Source: Anisus vortex (lineage: Eukaryota > Mollusca > Gastropoda > Planorbidae). From it: a stretch of DNA of 64,000 nucleotides. The DNA is taken from the NCBI GenBank assembly GCA_949126835.1, contig OX421507.1:14546202-14610201 (forward strand). Direction: 5' to 3'. The notes below the pieces were generated by a model. The model ran no database searches, was not told the origin of the DNA, and was given only the letters and a program-made list of their open reading frames with translations. The position numbers and the translations under genes are program-made. This document shows positions 53,603 through 64,000 of the stretch, in pieces (position 1 is the first letter of the stretch; every line of letters starts with the position of its first letter).

Positions 53603-56600
53603 TCATTCTTTATATGATTTCTTTGACTTTTTTGAAACTGTTTTTTGGGCTGTTTCTTGACTAATGAGTTCATTCAAATGTTGCAACTGTCGAAGATAAA
53701 TGATAAGATGTTCAAATATTATCAAATTAATGTTTGTTTTAGCCTTATATATATTTCCAAAACATTTTTTTCAAGGTAGGGGGGAAGCAGCCTATTTTTG
53801 GCAAGCCTTGTTCAGGTCCAAATGTTTTTATCTTTAAGTTCCAGGAAAATGTTTGATTCACTATTATTGGCAGCTAAAATTAGAAATGTGTCTGTAATTG
53901 TAATGAAACAATGTTAAAAAGAAATATGCACCATTGTGGGCCTATGAGTTAAAATGGGCATCTGTGATACATTAAGTGAATAAATGGATTTAATTTTTTT
54001 AAATCTATTTTATCATTAAAAATTGTTATTTCATTTTTACTAGCTCTTGGCAGATATATTTTTTTTTACTAACTCTACACTTGCTCAGAATAACAAAATA
54101 TATCCTGCTCTACAGCTCTGCTCAGAATAACAAAATATATCCTGCTCTGCTCAGAATAACAAAATATATCCTGCTCTACAGCTCTGCTCAGAATAACAAA
54201 ATATATCCTGCTCTACAGCTCTGCTAGAAAAACCCTAATTGTGGTGTTTTGTGATTTTACATTCTCACTTTCTTTTATTAAGTGATGGCTGAGACAGCTT
54301 ATAGCTAGGCTTACTTCATTAATTGAGAAAAATAGAACTAAAAACTACTTACTAAAGTTTCATTCCTCCTTGCTAACAACTTGACATCATCAGTGTTAAT
54401 AGTAGTGCGCTTGGCATGCCTTTTTTTTAATAAAAATAAAATTTAAAAAAAATAAATTAATAGTCAAACTCATTACATTAATGGAGCCAAATCTAAAATC
54501 ACACTCAAGGTCAAGAGCTGAGCTTGATACAGACTCACTGAGCCGTGGAAACTAAAACTATTTTTTTGATTAACAATAACATAAATTAAAGCAAACAAAA
54601 GTTAAAATAATATTAAATTATTCAATGCACAAACGAATAACAAATTTTTGATCTCGGTTCAAATTGCATGACCAACGTCATCATTTCCTTTTCTTATTTT
54701 ATTTTTGGGACAAGGTTCTGTGTTAGACTAAATGTATTTATCAGTGAGATGTAACAAAATTGGTTTTCTTGGATAAATGGGATAACTAATTTTTTTTTTT
54801 TAAATGTAACAGCACCTTTTGAAACAAAGCAGGACGTTTTGGCGTGATGGAATAAAAACATATCACATCATTTAATAAACATAACATAATAACATCGTTT
54901 GAGGAAAACAATATTTTTTAAATATTAAATGAAAAAAAAAGTAAATATAAAAAGTTTAAAACAATGTACTTTAATGCATACAGTTTATAGGACTATTACA
55001 TTTTAATAACTTAGTTGTTTTTTTATATACTGACTGATAAAAATAATAGATAATGACAGATTAAAACAATGTATTTAATGCATAAAGGCATATATCTATC
55101 TATTTATTATATATATTTGTCATCTTGATAGGGAAGTGATCTTTGGGTCCACACTCAGAATGTTATATTATATATGAAAATGACAAGTGCACCTTTTGTA
55201 ATATAAATCTAAAAATTACACATGTACAAGTTCACGAAGTAACTCCATGGCCACACCTTTCAAATATCTTGACTGTTGTACAATAGTTGGGAGTGATAAA
55301 AACCCAGGGTAAATTTTAGACAAGATGGTCATGTACCGTTTTGAAAAAAGGCTAGCCTACTTATATAAACCTAGCTTTTAATATTAGAACTACTAACATA
55401 AGTGTTTGTGTTCAAAATAAACCTAATAATGATTACAACACCTGTCATTGTAATTTTAAATATACCACTTTTTTACTTACTTGGCAAAATTTTCTAGATC
55501 TAAGGCATAATATTCTGCTTGTCTGTTTAAGCTTTCAGACAACGCTGCCAGAACTTGAGCACTGATTGAAACATCCATTTCTTCTTCAACTTCTTTTGCT
55601 ATGCGTTTGATACTGCTGAACATTGCCGCTTTTAGTTGCTATTCAAATTTAAAACAAATAAACAAAAATCAGTTCTGTTAGAGTCTTAGATAATCAGTAG
55701 GTTTTTGTTAGCATAAAAGTTAGGTCATTTAGGTCAACAGCATTTCAACTTACTATTAACTTTTAGTAGGCCTTAAAAAATATTTCTTGATAGCTTTTTT
55801 ATTGCAATATACCCATGATATACATGACATGAAAATCACAGTCACAGTGGAAAAAATAAGATAAGTCATCTGTCACACTTAGACTTTTCATTTCTCATCT
55901 TGAGAATAAAGCAACTTTAATTTTAAACACTTCATTGTGACTTCATTCTTCATTGTCTACTCAGCCACTCTTACTCTTACAGTGTCTTACTGTTATGACA
56001 TGTTTTTATGCTTATTATTAAAAGTATCTATATAGTCAAGTCTATTGTTAGAATAAATATACATATATAATACTCTTGAGTCTATCTCAGTATTTCAAAT
56101 CCTAGTTGTTTTTTTTTTTTATATTTGGCTTTCAAATTGATATTCAACAGAGCAATCATTATTTCTCCCCTACAGAGGGCCACTGAAGATAGCTATTATC
56201 TAAAAGATCCCTAATGTTCCCTTTAGGCTAGCCCTGGATCTAGATTGGAGGGTTCAAGAACTGTGTAACCATAAACATAAATCAATGCTGGTCATACAAA
56301 ATTGAAATAATGCACTTTTAAAAGCAGCATCTATAAGTAGGCTATAAGTTTTTTATAGGTATAGTATACATATACAGTATGAGTATAGGCATAGGCAGTA
56401 TAGCGACAAAGCGAGTATAGCCCAAGGCCAAGGTAGGGGCCTACGCCTACGGTGTTTAGTTTAATAGGGCTAGGCTAGGGCTTGGGCCTTGTATTGCTAC
56501 AAATTGCTGTATTATGAGTGTATAGGCTACTACTATCTCAATCTCTACTGTATTACATTAGTAAATTACTGTATAGGCCTACTGTATTAGTATTAGTATA

Positions 56601-56721
56601 ATAAATAATATAATAGGCCTAGACTAGAACAGTTGTTTTGTTTATTAATTTGTATAGTATATAGTATATTCACCTGTTCATTGGAAAGTGTTTCAAACTC
56701 AGACTCTTCGTCAACTTCCAT
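53603..56721 (-). CDS. CENPS: Centromere protein S / MHF1 histone-fold protein (4 exons)
   Basis: Histone-fold protein that pairs with CENP-X in the constitutive centromere network and in the FANCM-MHF complex at stalled forks. Minus-strand exons in order: 56721-56674, 55638-55481, 54419-54353, 53686-53603. The phases join to give 118 residues (human about 138). It starts MEVDEESEFETLSNEQ. The fold follows: LKAAMFSSIKRIAKEVEEEM, ISAQVLAALSESLNRQAEYY, ALDLENFAKHAKRTTINTDD, VKLLARRNETL (helices 1 to 3). A Lys-rich tail (KTVSKKSKKSYKE) ends it. The FAKHAKR(T/S)TIxxDDVxLLxRRN stretch is diagnostic for CENP-S. The exon 3 acceptor is poor in pyrimidine just before AG, but the reading frame and homology fix it. 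Confidence 0.93.
54083..54230 (-). repeat. About 36-bp minisatellite, 4 units, in CENPS intron 3
   Basis: Four copies of GCTCAGAATAACAAAATATA then TCCTGCTCTACAGCTCT, one of them lacking the ACAGCTCT part. It lies 120 bases downstream (in gene sense) of exon 3. Confidence 0.9.
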
Positions 56722-57377
56722 TTTTAAATTAAGTACTTATATTATGTACAGGGATTAGAGTCGACAGATGTGTTAATGTGTCGCCCTATGTTATTTTATA
56801 TCTTTTAAATTTACAGCTTTACTAAATTTAGATAATTTTACAACCTTGACATTGCCTGTCTATAAAAAGTTTCGCATAATAATCCTTAGGATTATGTCAC
56901 TGAACTATATATAAATAAGTAGTGCATTATTCTGTTGTAGAGTTTTAGACCATGGTTAGACCATGGTTAGACCCTACATTTTTACGTATTAAGAATGTTA
57001 TCTTGGTCTGGACAATATACAAGCTTATATTAAGTTTAACTTTAGAGAAGCCTTCGAAATGGGCATTGAGACGGTAGGCCTATTCTATTTTATACGTGCA
57101 TGCCAGATCAGTGGTGCATGAAGTTTAACTTGAATTACTCCCCCTGCCTTGTAGAATCTGAATGCTTTTTATGGTCTAATAGTCTAATATAATAGACTCA
57201 ATATCGTATATTTCGTTTTAATTAACATTAAATATAATACTATCTGTCCATCGAAGTTTGGACCTTTGTTCATTATTATCATTATTATCACCTTTTGTGA
57301 TAATAATTGTTCCCAATTAACAAGAGTAACACCATTAGTCAAATCACTAAACCTATACACTAGAGGACAGAAGGGCA

Positions 57378-57700
57378 ATGAGTAAAGTAGTAATAATACA
57401 TAAGGCATTAAACTCTAATTTAGAAATACAACCCAATAACAACCTGTTGCAAAGCTCAGATAAAAATAAAGACAAAAACACTTTTCTTCTCCCTTATGCC
57501 AGAGCAAATGCATACAAGTACTCCTTCTTCCCGAGTGGCATTCGGGAATGGAATAGGTTGCCTGAACAAACCAGGAAAACCAGTAACTTAACATCATTTA
57601 AAACAATAAAAATGCAAGACTAGACTAGGACCACGGATGAACGTAGGACGCAATAATCTTCTTTAAAGAATGAGCGTCTGTAATACATAAGATAAGATAA
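57378..57700 (+). mobile_element. LINE ORF2 C-terminus and GATAAG tail, best copy
   Basis: The plus-strand frame reads NNNLLQSSDKNKDKNTFLLP, YARANAYKYSFFPSGIREWN, RLPEQT, then LTSFKTIKMQD and stop. The motif S(F/x)FPxGIRxWNxLPxQ is the standard C-terminal end of non-LTR retrotransposon ORF2. The 3' UTR carries ACCACGGATGAACG, ACGCAATAATCTTCT, GAGCGTCTGTAATAC and the (GATAA)n tail. It serves as the reference for the fragments at 1.5, 13.1, 15.8, 28.0, 33.2, 45.2, 60.1 and 61.7 kb. Confidence 0.88.
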
Positions 57701-58216
57701 GACTATTGTGGTTTTCCTAGTGTTCGACTACATTTTCGTACATTTAGCATTTTCCCTAAATGTTTGCACGGTAACGGAAGAGTTACAAGTGACCTTATTT
57801 CCTGCAAAATGAAAGTCAAATATCTACCGACTTGTCAGTAACTCTATGTCGTCTCGAGTCTATGGCCTAACAGAATTAGAAGTGGCGACATTCTTATAAT
57901 TCAGCAATGTAATAAGAACTTTTATTTTTTTCTATCCTACTTAGCGTAGGGTGTTGGATTACAAAAAACAACTAGATCTATATAATAAATAGACACGTAA
58001 TTATAGTGAATAGTTTAATGTTTAATTCATTCGGCCTCATTATTCTGATTCTGATGAATCATTTTCATATTTATTATTATTATTAAAAATCTTATTATAA
58101 CTTTAATATTATATTAATATAATTAATATCCATCATGATTCATGATGAATTTCATGCCATTGTGAATGTTTATGATGTATCAGGCAGGATGTAGGCCTAA
58201 TAAGTAAATTTGGTAA

Positions 58217-59232
58217 TAGTGTACGAGACTCCCCCCACTAAAAGTAGGGTTTTAAAAAATTTCAAATTAATTTTTTTTGCGTGGAGCACATTTAGTAGTG
58301 TCTAAGGAAAGGAGGAAACTATTTTTCATGTTTAACATACGTATTTTAAGTTTACAAAAAAAATAAAACAAAAGTTACTATATATTTTAATGAAAGGACG
58401 CCATTTTTTGACATTGTTTATTATAGCAATGTGACGTCACGAACTATAACGTAATGAATTTGTGCTAAAAATGTGCTCCACGAGAAAAAATTAATTTGAA
58501 ATTTTGTTAAAACCCACGAAATAGTAATTAAAAAGTTTAAAAAATACACTTACTACCTCATTTTACATTTATTTATGAATGTTTAGGCTGTAGGCGTGCA
58601 AATAGGGCTTGCCGGCGTCAGTATGTCCACCGGCAGCCCAAGCAATCTCTTGTTGCATCAGCCATTGCATTAGCCATTGTTGGTATGATGAAATAACCCA
58701 ATATGTATAGGGGTGGAACCATCACTAACCCTACCCTTAAAACTAACAATCACTAACCCTACCCTTAAAACTAACAATCACTATCCCTACCCTTAGAACT
58801 AACAATCACTATCCCTACCCTTAGAACTAACAATCACTAACCTACCCTTAGAACTAACCCATCACTAACCTACCCTTTGAACTAACCGAAAGGAAAAACA
58901 AATACAACTACATGAACATAAACACCCCTCCTTATTGTTTTTAAATAGAAATGGAATATTCTAAATATACAGAAATTGAACACGTATTGTAATGACGTCA
59001 CAGTCACCACCCTATTCTGTGGTGCGCATTTCCATAAAAATAATGTAAACATGGCCGTGTGTAATGAAAGTGGCTGCTGTATAATGAAAAACTTAACAAA
59101 TTCAAAAAATTTTTATGAGCCTTAGAATTGTTTGCGACCTTTGAAACCTATTGTTTCGTCATCAGGGCATGTAGACCTTCAATTTGATATATGATACAAA
59201 AAAATAGCGCGTGGGGTGAATCTCGTACACTA
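58217..59232. mobile_element. 1-kb transposon with TAGTGTACGAG ends and internal hairpin
   Basis: The ends TAGTGTACGAGACTCCCCCCAC and (reverse complement) TAGTGTACGAGATTCACCCCAC match apart from two positions. Inside is a second inverted pair (58248-58295 with 58469-58515, word GTGGAGCACATTT) and a 28-bp minisatellite. TAA/TTA flanks hint at a PIF/Harbinger-type target but are ambiguous. TGACGTCAC occurs near 58430 and 58990. No transposase is seen. Confidence 0.65.
58733..58885 (+). repeat. 28-bp minisatellite (CTAACCCTACCCTTAAAACT)
   Basis: Between five and six units of 28 bp, CACTAACCCTACCCTTA then AAACTAACAAT, becoming degenerate to the right. The CTAACCCTA word resembles telomeric DNA, but the unit is longer and internal to the 1-kb transposon. 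Confidence 0.88.
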
Positions 59233-59629
59233 TTAATGTAAATTTTTGTCTGATTGACTGGGCTGATTGAAGTGATTGACCTGCTGACTCAACTGACTGT
59301 CACTCAGTTTGTGACTCAAGACTACTAGTAGGCTACTACTACTAGTAGTAGTTAGTAGTAGTAGTAGTGACTGACTGTACTGTAGTCGTAGTAGTAGTGG
59401 TACTAGTTGTAGTTGTAGTGCCAGACTGCCATGTCTTTTACTGACAGCAGCCTTTTTTTCTAGGCTACTAGTCACTATATACTAGGCCTATATTTAGTAT
59501 AGTAGCCTATATAATGTATATAGTCACTAGGTCTAGTCTAGATAAACTAAATTCTAGAAACAAAAGAAAAGAGTCTGAGTAGACTCAGTAGATTAACAAA
59601 TAACATGAAATGAAGAATGACAAATCTGA

Positions 59630-59820
59630 ATGGGAAGCGTTATTCGAAGAACTGTTCATATAACGCCGAGCGTTATCGGAAGAACCAAATCTTCGAATAA
59701 CGCCGTGCGTTATCGGAAGAACCAAATCTTCGAATAACGCCGAGCGTTATCGGAAGACCCAAATTTTCGAAAAACGCCGAGTGTTAACGGCAGACCCAAA
59801 TTTTCAAACAATTGTGAGAG
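59630..59820. repeat. Palindromic 37-bp repeat (ATAACGCCGAGCGTTAT)
   Basis: Three to four units of about 37 bp. Each contains the dyad ATAACGC-CGA-GCGTTAT and a second inverted pair TCGGAAGA / TCTTCGA spaced by ACCAAA. The rightmost unit is decayed. The same words reappear at 60720-60805. Confidence 0.85.
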
Positions 59821-60111
59821 TTAGGCTATATATGCCTACTTATGACTTATATTAACTTAGGCCTATACTTATTATCTTATAGTTATAGTAGCCTATAGGC
59901 CTACTAATCTATAGATAGGCCTAAACTTACCTAAAGTCTATTATTTAGGATCATATTCCTAGCTAGAAGGAGGTATTTATTGATAAAAATAAAGCCCTAA
60001 CCTAACGGGGCCTAACTAACCCTATTTGAATTTGACTTGAAGTAGGCCTTTCGACCCTCCTACTAATACTAACATCTAGGCTAAATAGGCCTAACCTTTT
60101 TGTTTGAATTA

Positions 60112-60250
60112 ATTATCTTATCTTATACATTACAGACGCTCCTTCTATAAAGAAGATTATTGCGTCCTACGCTCATCCGTGGCCCGCGGTATTAGTATTA
60201 GATAAGATTACTTTATTGATCCAAATAAATGGAAATTTAGCCAATTTAGG
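60112..60250 (-). mobile_element. LINE tail fragment followed by a second repeat end
   Basis: TTATCTTATCTTATACATTAC, GACGCTCCTTCTATAAAGAAG and CGCTCATCCGTGG are the reverse complement of the GATAAG-family LINE tail. After it, AGATAAGATTACTTTATTG and ATCCAAATAAATGG match, inverted, 39960-39990, the end of a different repeat. Confidence 0.65.
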
Positions 60251-60584
60251 CTACTTGATTTAATAATTTCTGTCTTTCAGCACACTTAAAACAATAATAA
60301 CCATTTGTACTCAAGCACAATTGTCTTTTGAAATAGACATTTGCGCACACTTTAGATTCTTATTATTATCACTAGGCCCATGACTAGGCCTATCATACCA
60401 TCATTTATCTAAGAAAAAGTATCATTTAGGCTTAGATCTAGGTCGAGTCACCTATTGTATTTTCTGGCTGACAATGACTAAAGGTTACTTACAACCAAAA
60501 TATTCATGTATTTACCGTATATACGTATCCCGTTGTACTCAAATTGAATAATAATAATAATAAATAAATAAAAAAAAAGTGGAG

Positions 60585-60660
60585 ATGGCTGGGGTCGAAA
60601 CAGCGACACCCCGGTTGCCAGCTGACAGCACTAACCATTAGGCCACGAAATCTGGTTCAA
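60585..60660 (-). repeat. tRNA-like element
   Basis: On the minus strand TGGCCTAATGGTTAGTGC (A box), GTTTCGACCCC (B box) and a terminal T run follow tRNA spacing. The segment lacks a clearly paired acceptor stem. It is probably a SINE head or tRNA pseudogene, though a real tRNA cannot be excluded by eye. Confidence 0.4.
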
Positions 60661-60719
60661 CTTTAATAATAAATAGTATATATAGGCCAATAGGGAAAGA
60701 CAACCGATTATGAAGACCT

Positions 60720-60805
60720 GTGCGAATCTTCGAATAACGCCGAGCGTTATCTGCAGCTAGAAATCTTCATATAACGCTTAGCGTTATATGAAGAACTGTG
60801 CGAAT
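60720..60805. repeat. Second block of the palindromic ATAACGC repeat
   Basis: CTTCGAATAACGCCGAGCG then TTAT, followed by CTTCATATAACGCTTAGCG, TTATATGAAG. The second copy is a longer dyad (CTTCATATAACGC-TTA-GCGTTATATGAAG, 29 bases with both arms). It is separated from the first block by about 0.9 kb. Confidence 0.8.
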
Positions 60806-61734
60806 AATCACTCCGAATCTGAATATTAAGTTATAAATTTGTATAAATCAAAATATAAAATACTGAAATAGCCTACATCAATTTCAATACTCAATACTAA
60901 TACTAATACTTTAGGCCTATGGCAGGCTATGGTTTTTATTTATAATAATTAATAGGCCTAGGCAACCCTCTTGGAGACCAAATCATTGTTCTGTCTGAAT
61001 TATTGATATTCCTACATTTATTTCACATAGTCAAATGTAGGCCTATATGTATCTAAAATCAATAGTCCTATATTCATATAGGCCTATTAGCCACTATTAG
61101 GTCCATATATTATGTCTCGTCTAGCTTTTTATATATAATAATAAATATAGACCTACAAAAATGTTGGCAGAGAGGGTTTTATCAACACCCCCCCCCCCCC
61201 CCAAAAATAATTATGAGATGTGTTGAAAAATACAGCTGTCAAATTTTAACACAATTTTTGGATAATATTAATAAATCCACTTATAAAAAAACATATATAA
61301 ATTACAGAAAAAAGTGTGAACATGTTTTAGGGCTATAAATGCAGTTTTAGTTATGTTAGATTGTTTAGGCTTACTAGGACCATAATATCAATAGAGTGAC
61401 TCCCAGATTTTATACATTTTGCTTCTACTTCTAGTATTATTAGGCTTTAAGTCACTCTATCAGATTTATTTAAAGTTTAAAACTGAAATACACTCCGAAT
61501 CCGAATCACTTTTTAGAAACCTTGCATGATTCTAATCTGAAGTTAACAGAAGCAAAGTTCACCATAGGCTGCCATGTAAACATATATATATGACCGTACA
61601 GCATATATACTTTTCATTTCAGTTGAAATCCGAACGTAAGAAAAAATAACTATTTTTTATTTACACGTGTATATGCATGTTAAAAATTTGTAGCTACTAC
61701 TCAAGAGTTTATGGTAAATGCACTGTGAAGGATA

Positions 61735-61885
61735 CATTCGGGCATGGAATGGGTTGCTCAAACAAACCAGGAACGTAACATCATTTAAAACATTAATAAA
61801 AATGCAAGACTAGACTCAGACCACGGATGAGCATAGGACACAATAATCTTCTTTATAGAAGTAGCCTCTTTAATATATAAGACAT
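61735..61885 (+). mobile_element. LINE 3' fragment (GATAAG family)
   Basis: TCGGGCATGGAATGGGTTGC, AAACAAACCAGGAACGTAAC, ATGCAAGACTAGACTCAGACC, ACAATAATCTTCTTTATAG match the 57.5-57.7 kb copy in order. The tail is eroded. Confidence 0.7.
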
Positions 61886-62499
61886 AGAAGGATAAAATAA
61901 CGCCGATAATGATATTGAAATATTTGATATTTTCTTTAAAGTTTACAATGACTTGTTCTTGCCTTAAGAAATTGAAACTGTTATTATTGTTTGCTGATAG
62001 TTCGTTCAACACTTCATTTCATTGTTATTTCCTTATTTTAAGTTAAAATGCACTAGTCACGGCAGTCTTCACTCCATATAGCCTACATGTAGAGCTTTGT
62101 AGGCCTGCTTCTCTAACTCCTTTCACCTGGCTCATCAATGGCTCTTTGTCTCCATGCCCACATACATCCACATCAGCCATTCACCTTTGCATTGGTTTGC
62201 CTTTAAGTCCCTTACATTCTTTAATACACTATCTTAGCTCTACTGTGTTCTGCCTTTATTCCCAAATGGTCTGCCTGACAATAGGCCTACACACATCTAA
62301 AGCCTTATTATGGCATGCTACTACTAAAACCAAAAAGAAGAGTTAATTTAATATTTTAATAAAAAAATATTACTTTTGACATTTCATTAATTTAAAAGGG
62401 AAAAGAGCTCTTGAACTGAAAGTGAAAGGGAGCTGATGACACGTCAATAGTAATACCAACTATACTATTAGTTTAATTTGTGCTAGTTTTCCTCACTGG

Positions 62500-62745
62500 G
62501 CGCTGGTCCAGTGTCAGTGTTGATCACTGTTCCATGACTAGGATTTTTTCCTTGTTCTGGAGGGTGTCCCTGATTCTACCCAGCTCTAATGGGTGGCTGA
62601 CATTACTTAGTGAAATGTAATGGTGGTTGGGCATTGTGCTGTCCACACAATTCCCTAGTATGGCAGGACCATTCAAAACTTGTGAATGCTGCTTCACAGG
62701 CCCTATGAATCATGTTGGTCTGACTGTGATACTTTACTTTTTTTT
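62500..62745 (+). mobile_element. SINE family A, diverged copy
   Basis: CTAGGATTTTTTCC, GGAGGGTGTCCCTGATTC, CCCAGCTCTAATGGGTGG, GGGCATTGTGCTGTCCACAC and GATACTTTACTTT keep the family order. The tRNA-like head is eroded. It ends 45 bases before the putative acceptor of the next gene's exon. Confidence 0.8.
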
Positions 62746-62869
62746 ATTTTCATGAAAGATTAAACAAAAATATTTTTTTTTATATTCCAGGATGAAGATT
62801 TCTATCTCCTCAATAAAAATCTCAGTAATTTTTCATCTGTGCTAACTACACCACTGATGCTGTTCTGAT

Positions 62870-63056
62870 ATGTCTGGGATAACTCACATTAGAATGGATG
62901 AAGAGGACTCAGAAGTGGCCTCCACTTACCGCAATCTTGGTAATGGTCACGGTCAGGAATCGGCCCTTCAGCTCTTCGTCAATGCAAAAAAGAAAATTAA
63001 TGACATTTTTCGCAATGTTGGACAATATGTTTGTGAAGCTGATAAATTTGTCAGAG
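62870..63056 (+). CDS. First coding exon of an unidentified gene (partial)
   Basis: The exon runs from Met to a donor at 63057 (CAGAG|GTAAAC), 62 codons plus one base. It is preceded by an in-frame stop at 62855-62857 and by an acceptor-like TTCCAG near 62791. The peptide has a short variable start, an acidic stretch (RMDEEDSEVAST), then a charged helix-prone part (ALQLFVNAKKKINDIFRNVG, QYVCEADKFVR). The Met at codon 9 (62894) is an equally good start. No signal peptide or membrane segment is seen. I do not recognise the family. Sense codon use and the splice site argue that it is real. The gene continues beyond the window edge. Confidence 0.6.
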
Positions 63057-64000
63057 GTAAACATTAAATTTCAAATTGTATTTCTATTTTTTTAAAGGAA
63101 TTTTTACACAAATTCTCAACAGCTTTCATTCATAACAAAAGTTGTTGTTTTTTTTACCAATATTTTTAATTTAACCAGTTTCTCTACAACTTTCTTATGT
63201 TTAAAACTAGGCCTTTTAGTCATTTTGCAAAGGTTATTATTGATAGTTTTTATATTAAATTACTAAAACGTTATTAAATGTTTTTTTATTCTGGGTGCCT
63301 CTTTTAAATTATAAACTGGTTAGCCAGTGGATATTCTTGAATTTGAAAGTGACTGTCACACTTGAGAGGCCATCTCATTTGTACTCCAGAATTTCAATAT
63401 GGCGACTCTTGTTCTAACTCTGCCCAAACCCTGCAGGAGGTTTGGGTAATTGAGTAATAATTTTCTTTCTAGTAGGAACATTTGTAAATCATAAGACCTA
63501 TAAGACCACTTTGTGCCTTCTTTTTTGTACAATCTGAAATAGCAGCACATGTCTAGCATGCATTTGTCTTTACACAAAAAATGAAATAATAAATTTGAAC
63601 TATCCATTTTCTGCTTTTTGACAATGGTTGTGAATGACAATGTTATTGATGAGTGTAATTGATGGTGACTGTATTCTCCAAACAAGTTTAAATTGGGGGG
63701 CCTTAAAAGATCATTGGAAATTTGATTATTGGTTTAGAAAGTTATAACTGGTTTTGAACACTGTTATTGCTTTTGTTGGAAGGTTGTCTTTATCCTCAAG
63801 TAACCCACAAATTTATTGGTTCAGAAGAACATTTTTTTCAAAGAATCTCGTAATTAATACCTTGCGAATACTAATATGACTTATAATTATAGTGTAATAT
63901 TTGTGTTCTATAAACCGGCTAATCCTTTTTAGTATAAACAGCGACACTTTCACTTTCCATCCTGCAATGACACAGGGAAGAAGTACTGTATTAACATCCT

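Larger units (their letters stand above)
56722..62869. other. Repeat-rich spacer upstream of CENPS and the unknown gene
   Basis: No host exon is recognised. Contents are LINE fragments, a 1-kb transposon, palindromic repeats, a tRNA-like element and a SINE, listed separately. TAGGCCTA-type palindromes are especially dense at 59.4-61.1 kb. The CENPS and 62.87-kb genes are divergent but about 6 kb apart, so a shared promoter is unlikely. The stretches 56740-57370, 57710-58210, 60810-61730 and 61890-62480 show nothing further. Confidence 0.5.

Noticed and set aside
58733..58885. Interstitial telomere
   Set aside because: The unit is 28 bp with only one CTAACCC-like word and it is internal to a transposon.
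59233..59475. Minus-strand frame rich in Leu and Ser
   Set aside because: It is the translation of an (AGT)n/(ACT)n-type microsatellite.
63356..63685. Minus-strand open frame of 109 codons
   Set aside because: No motif recognised, low-complexity hydrophobic and basic stretches, and it lies in what is probably the first intron of the 62.87-kb gene.

Overview
This is a window of eukaryotic nuclear DNA. It is AT-rich, its genes are split into short exons by introns of roughly 0.1-5 kb, and most of the space between exons is decayed transposable elements, minisatellites and microsatellites. Protein similarity is to animals. The repeat types (tRNA-derived SINEs with a long conserved body, LINE tails ending in GATAAG repeats, a very abundant TAGGCCTA palindrome) suggest a mollusc, most likely a gastropod. 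The species assignment is an inference.

Layout. (1) 1.27-11.1 kb, plus strand: a complete 12-exon selenocysteine lyase gene (SCLY), carrying several transposon copies and a 17-unit minisatellite that starts at a splice donor. (2) 11.1-17.6 kb: intergenic DNA filled with LINE pieces, a perfect-TIR MITE, a THAP-domain transposon, a 26-base poly-G run and a LINE-tail array. (3) 17.67-33.04 kb, plus strand: a 14-exon SLC6 Na+/Cl- coupled transporter of the amino-acid (glycine/GABA-like) type, with hAT, THAP and LINE/SINE insertions in its introns. (4) 33-43.1 kb: about 10 kb with no exon I could recognise, only LINE and SINE fragments and satellites. (5) 43.1-51.77 kb, plus strand: 15 exons of carnitine palmitoyltransferase 1 (CPT1), from the second membrane segment to the stop codon; the N-terminal exon or exons were not found. 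(6) 53.6-56.72 kb, minus strand: a complete 4-exon CENP-S (MHF1) histone-fold gene, convergent with CPT1. (7) 56.7-62.8 kb: repeat-rich spacer. (8) 62.87 kb to beyond the edge, plus strand: the first coding exon of an unidentified gene.

The genes act in unrelated processes (selenium recycling, solute transport, mitochondrial fatty-acid import, centromere/DNA repair), so there is no operon-like logic. The most unusual signal is local tandem duplication overlapping exon-intron junctions. It occurs at SCLY exon 6 (donor copied 16 more times), at the first visible CPT1 exon (donor region copied in about nine degenerate units) and at SLC6 exon 8 (acceptor plus half the exon copied once). SCLY also appears to contain a GC-AG intron. 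The transposons show clear nesting and target-site duplications, which allows a partial order of insertion.
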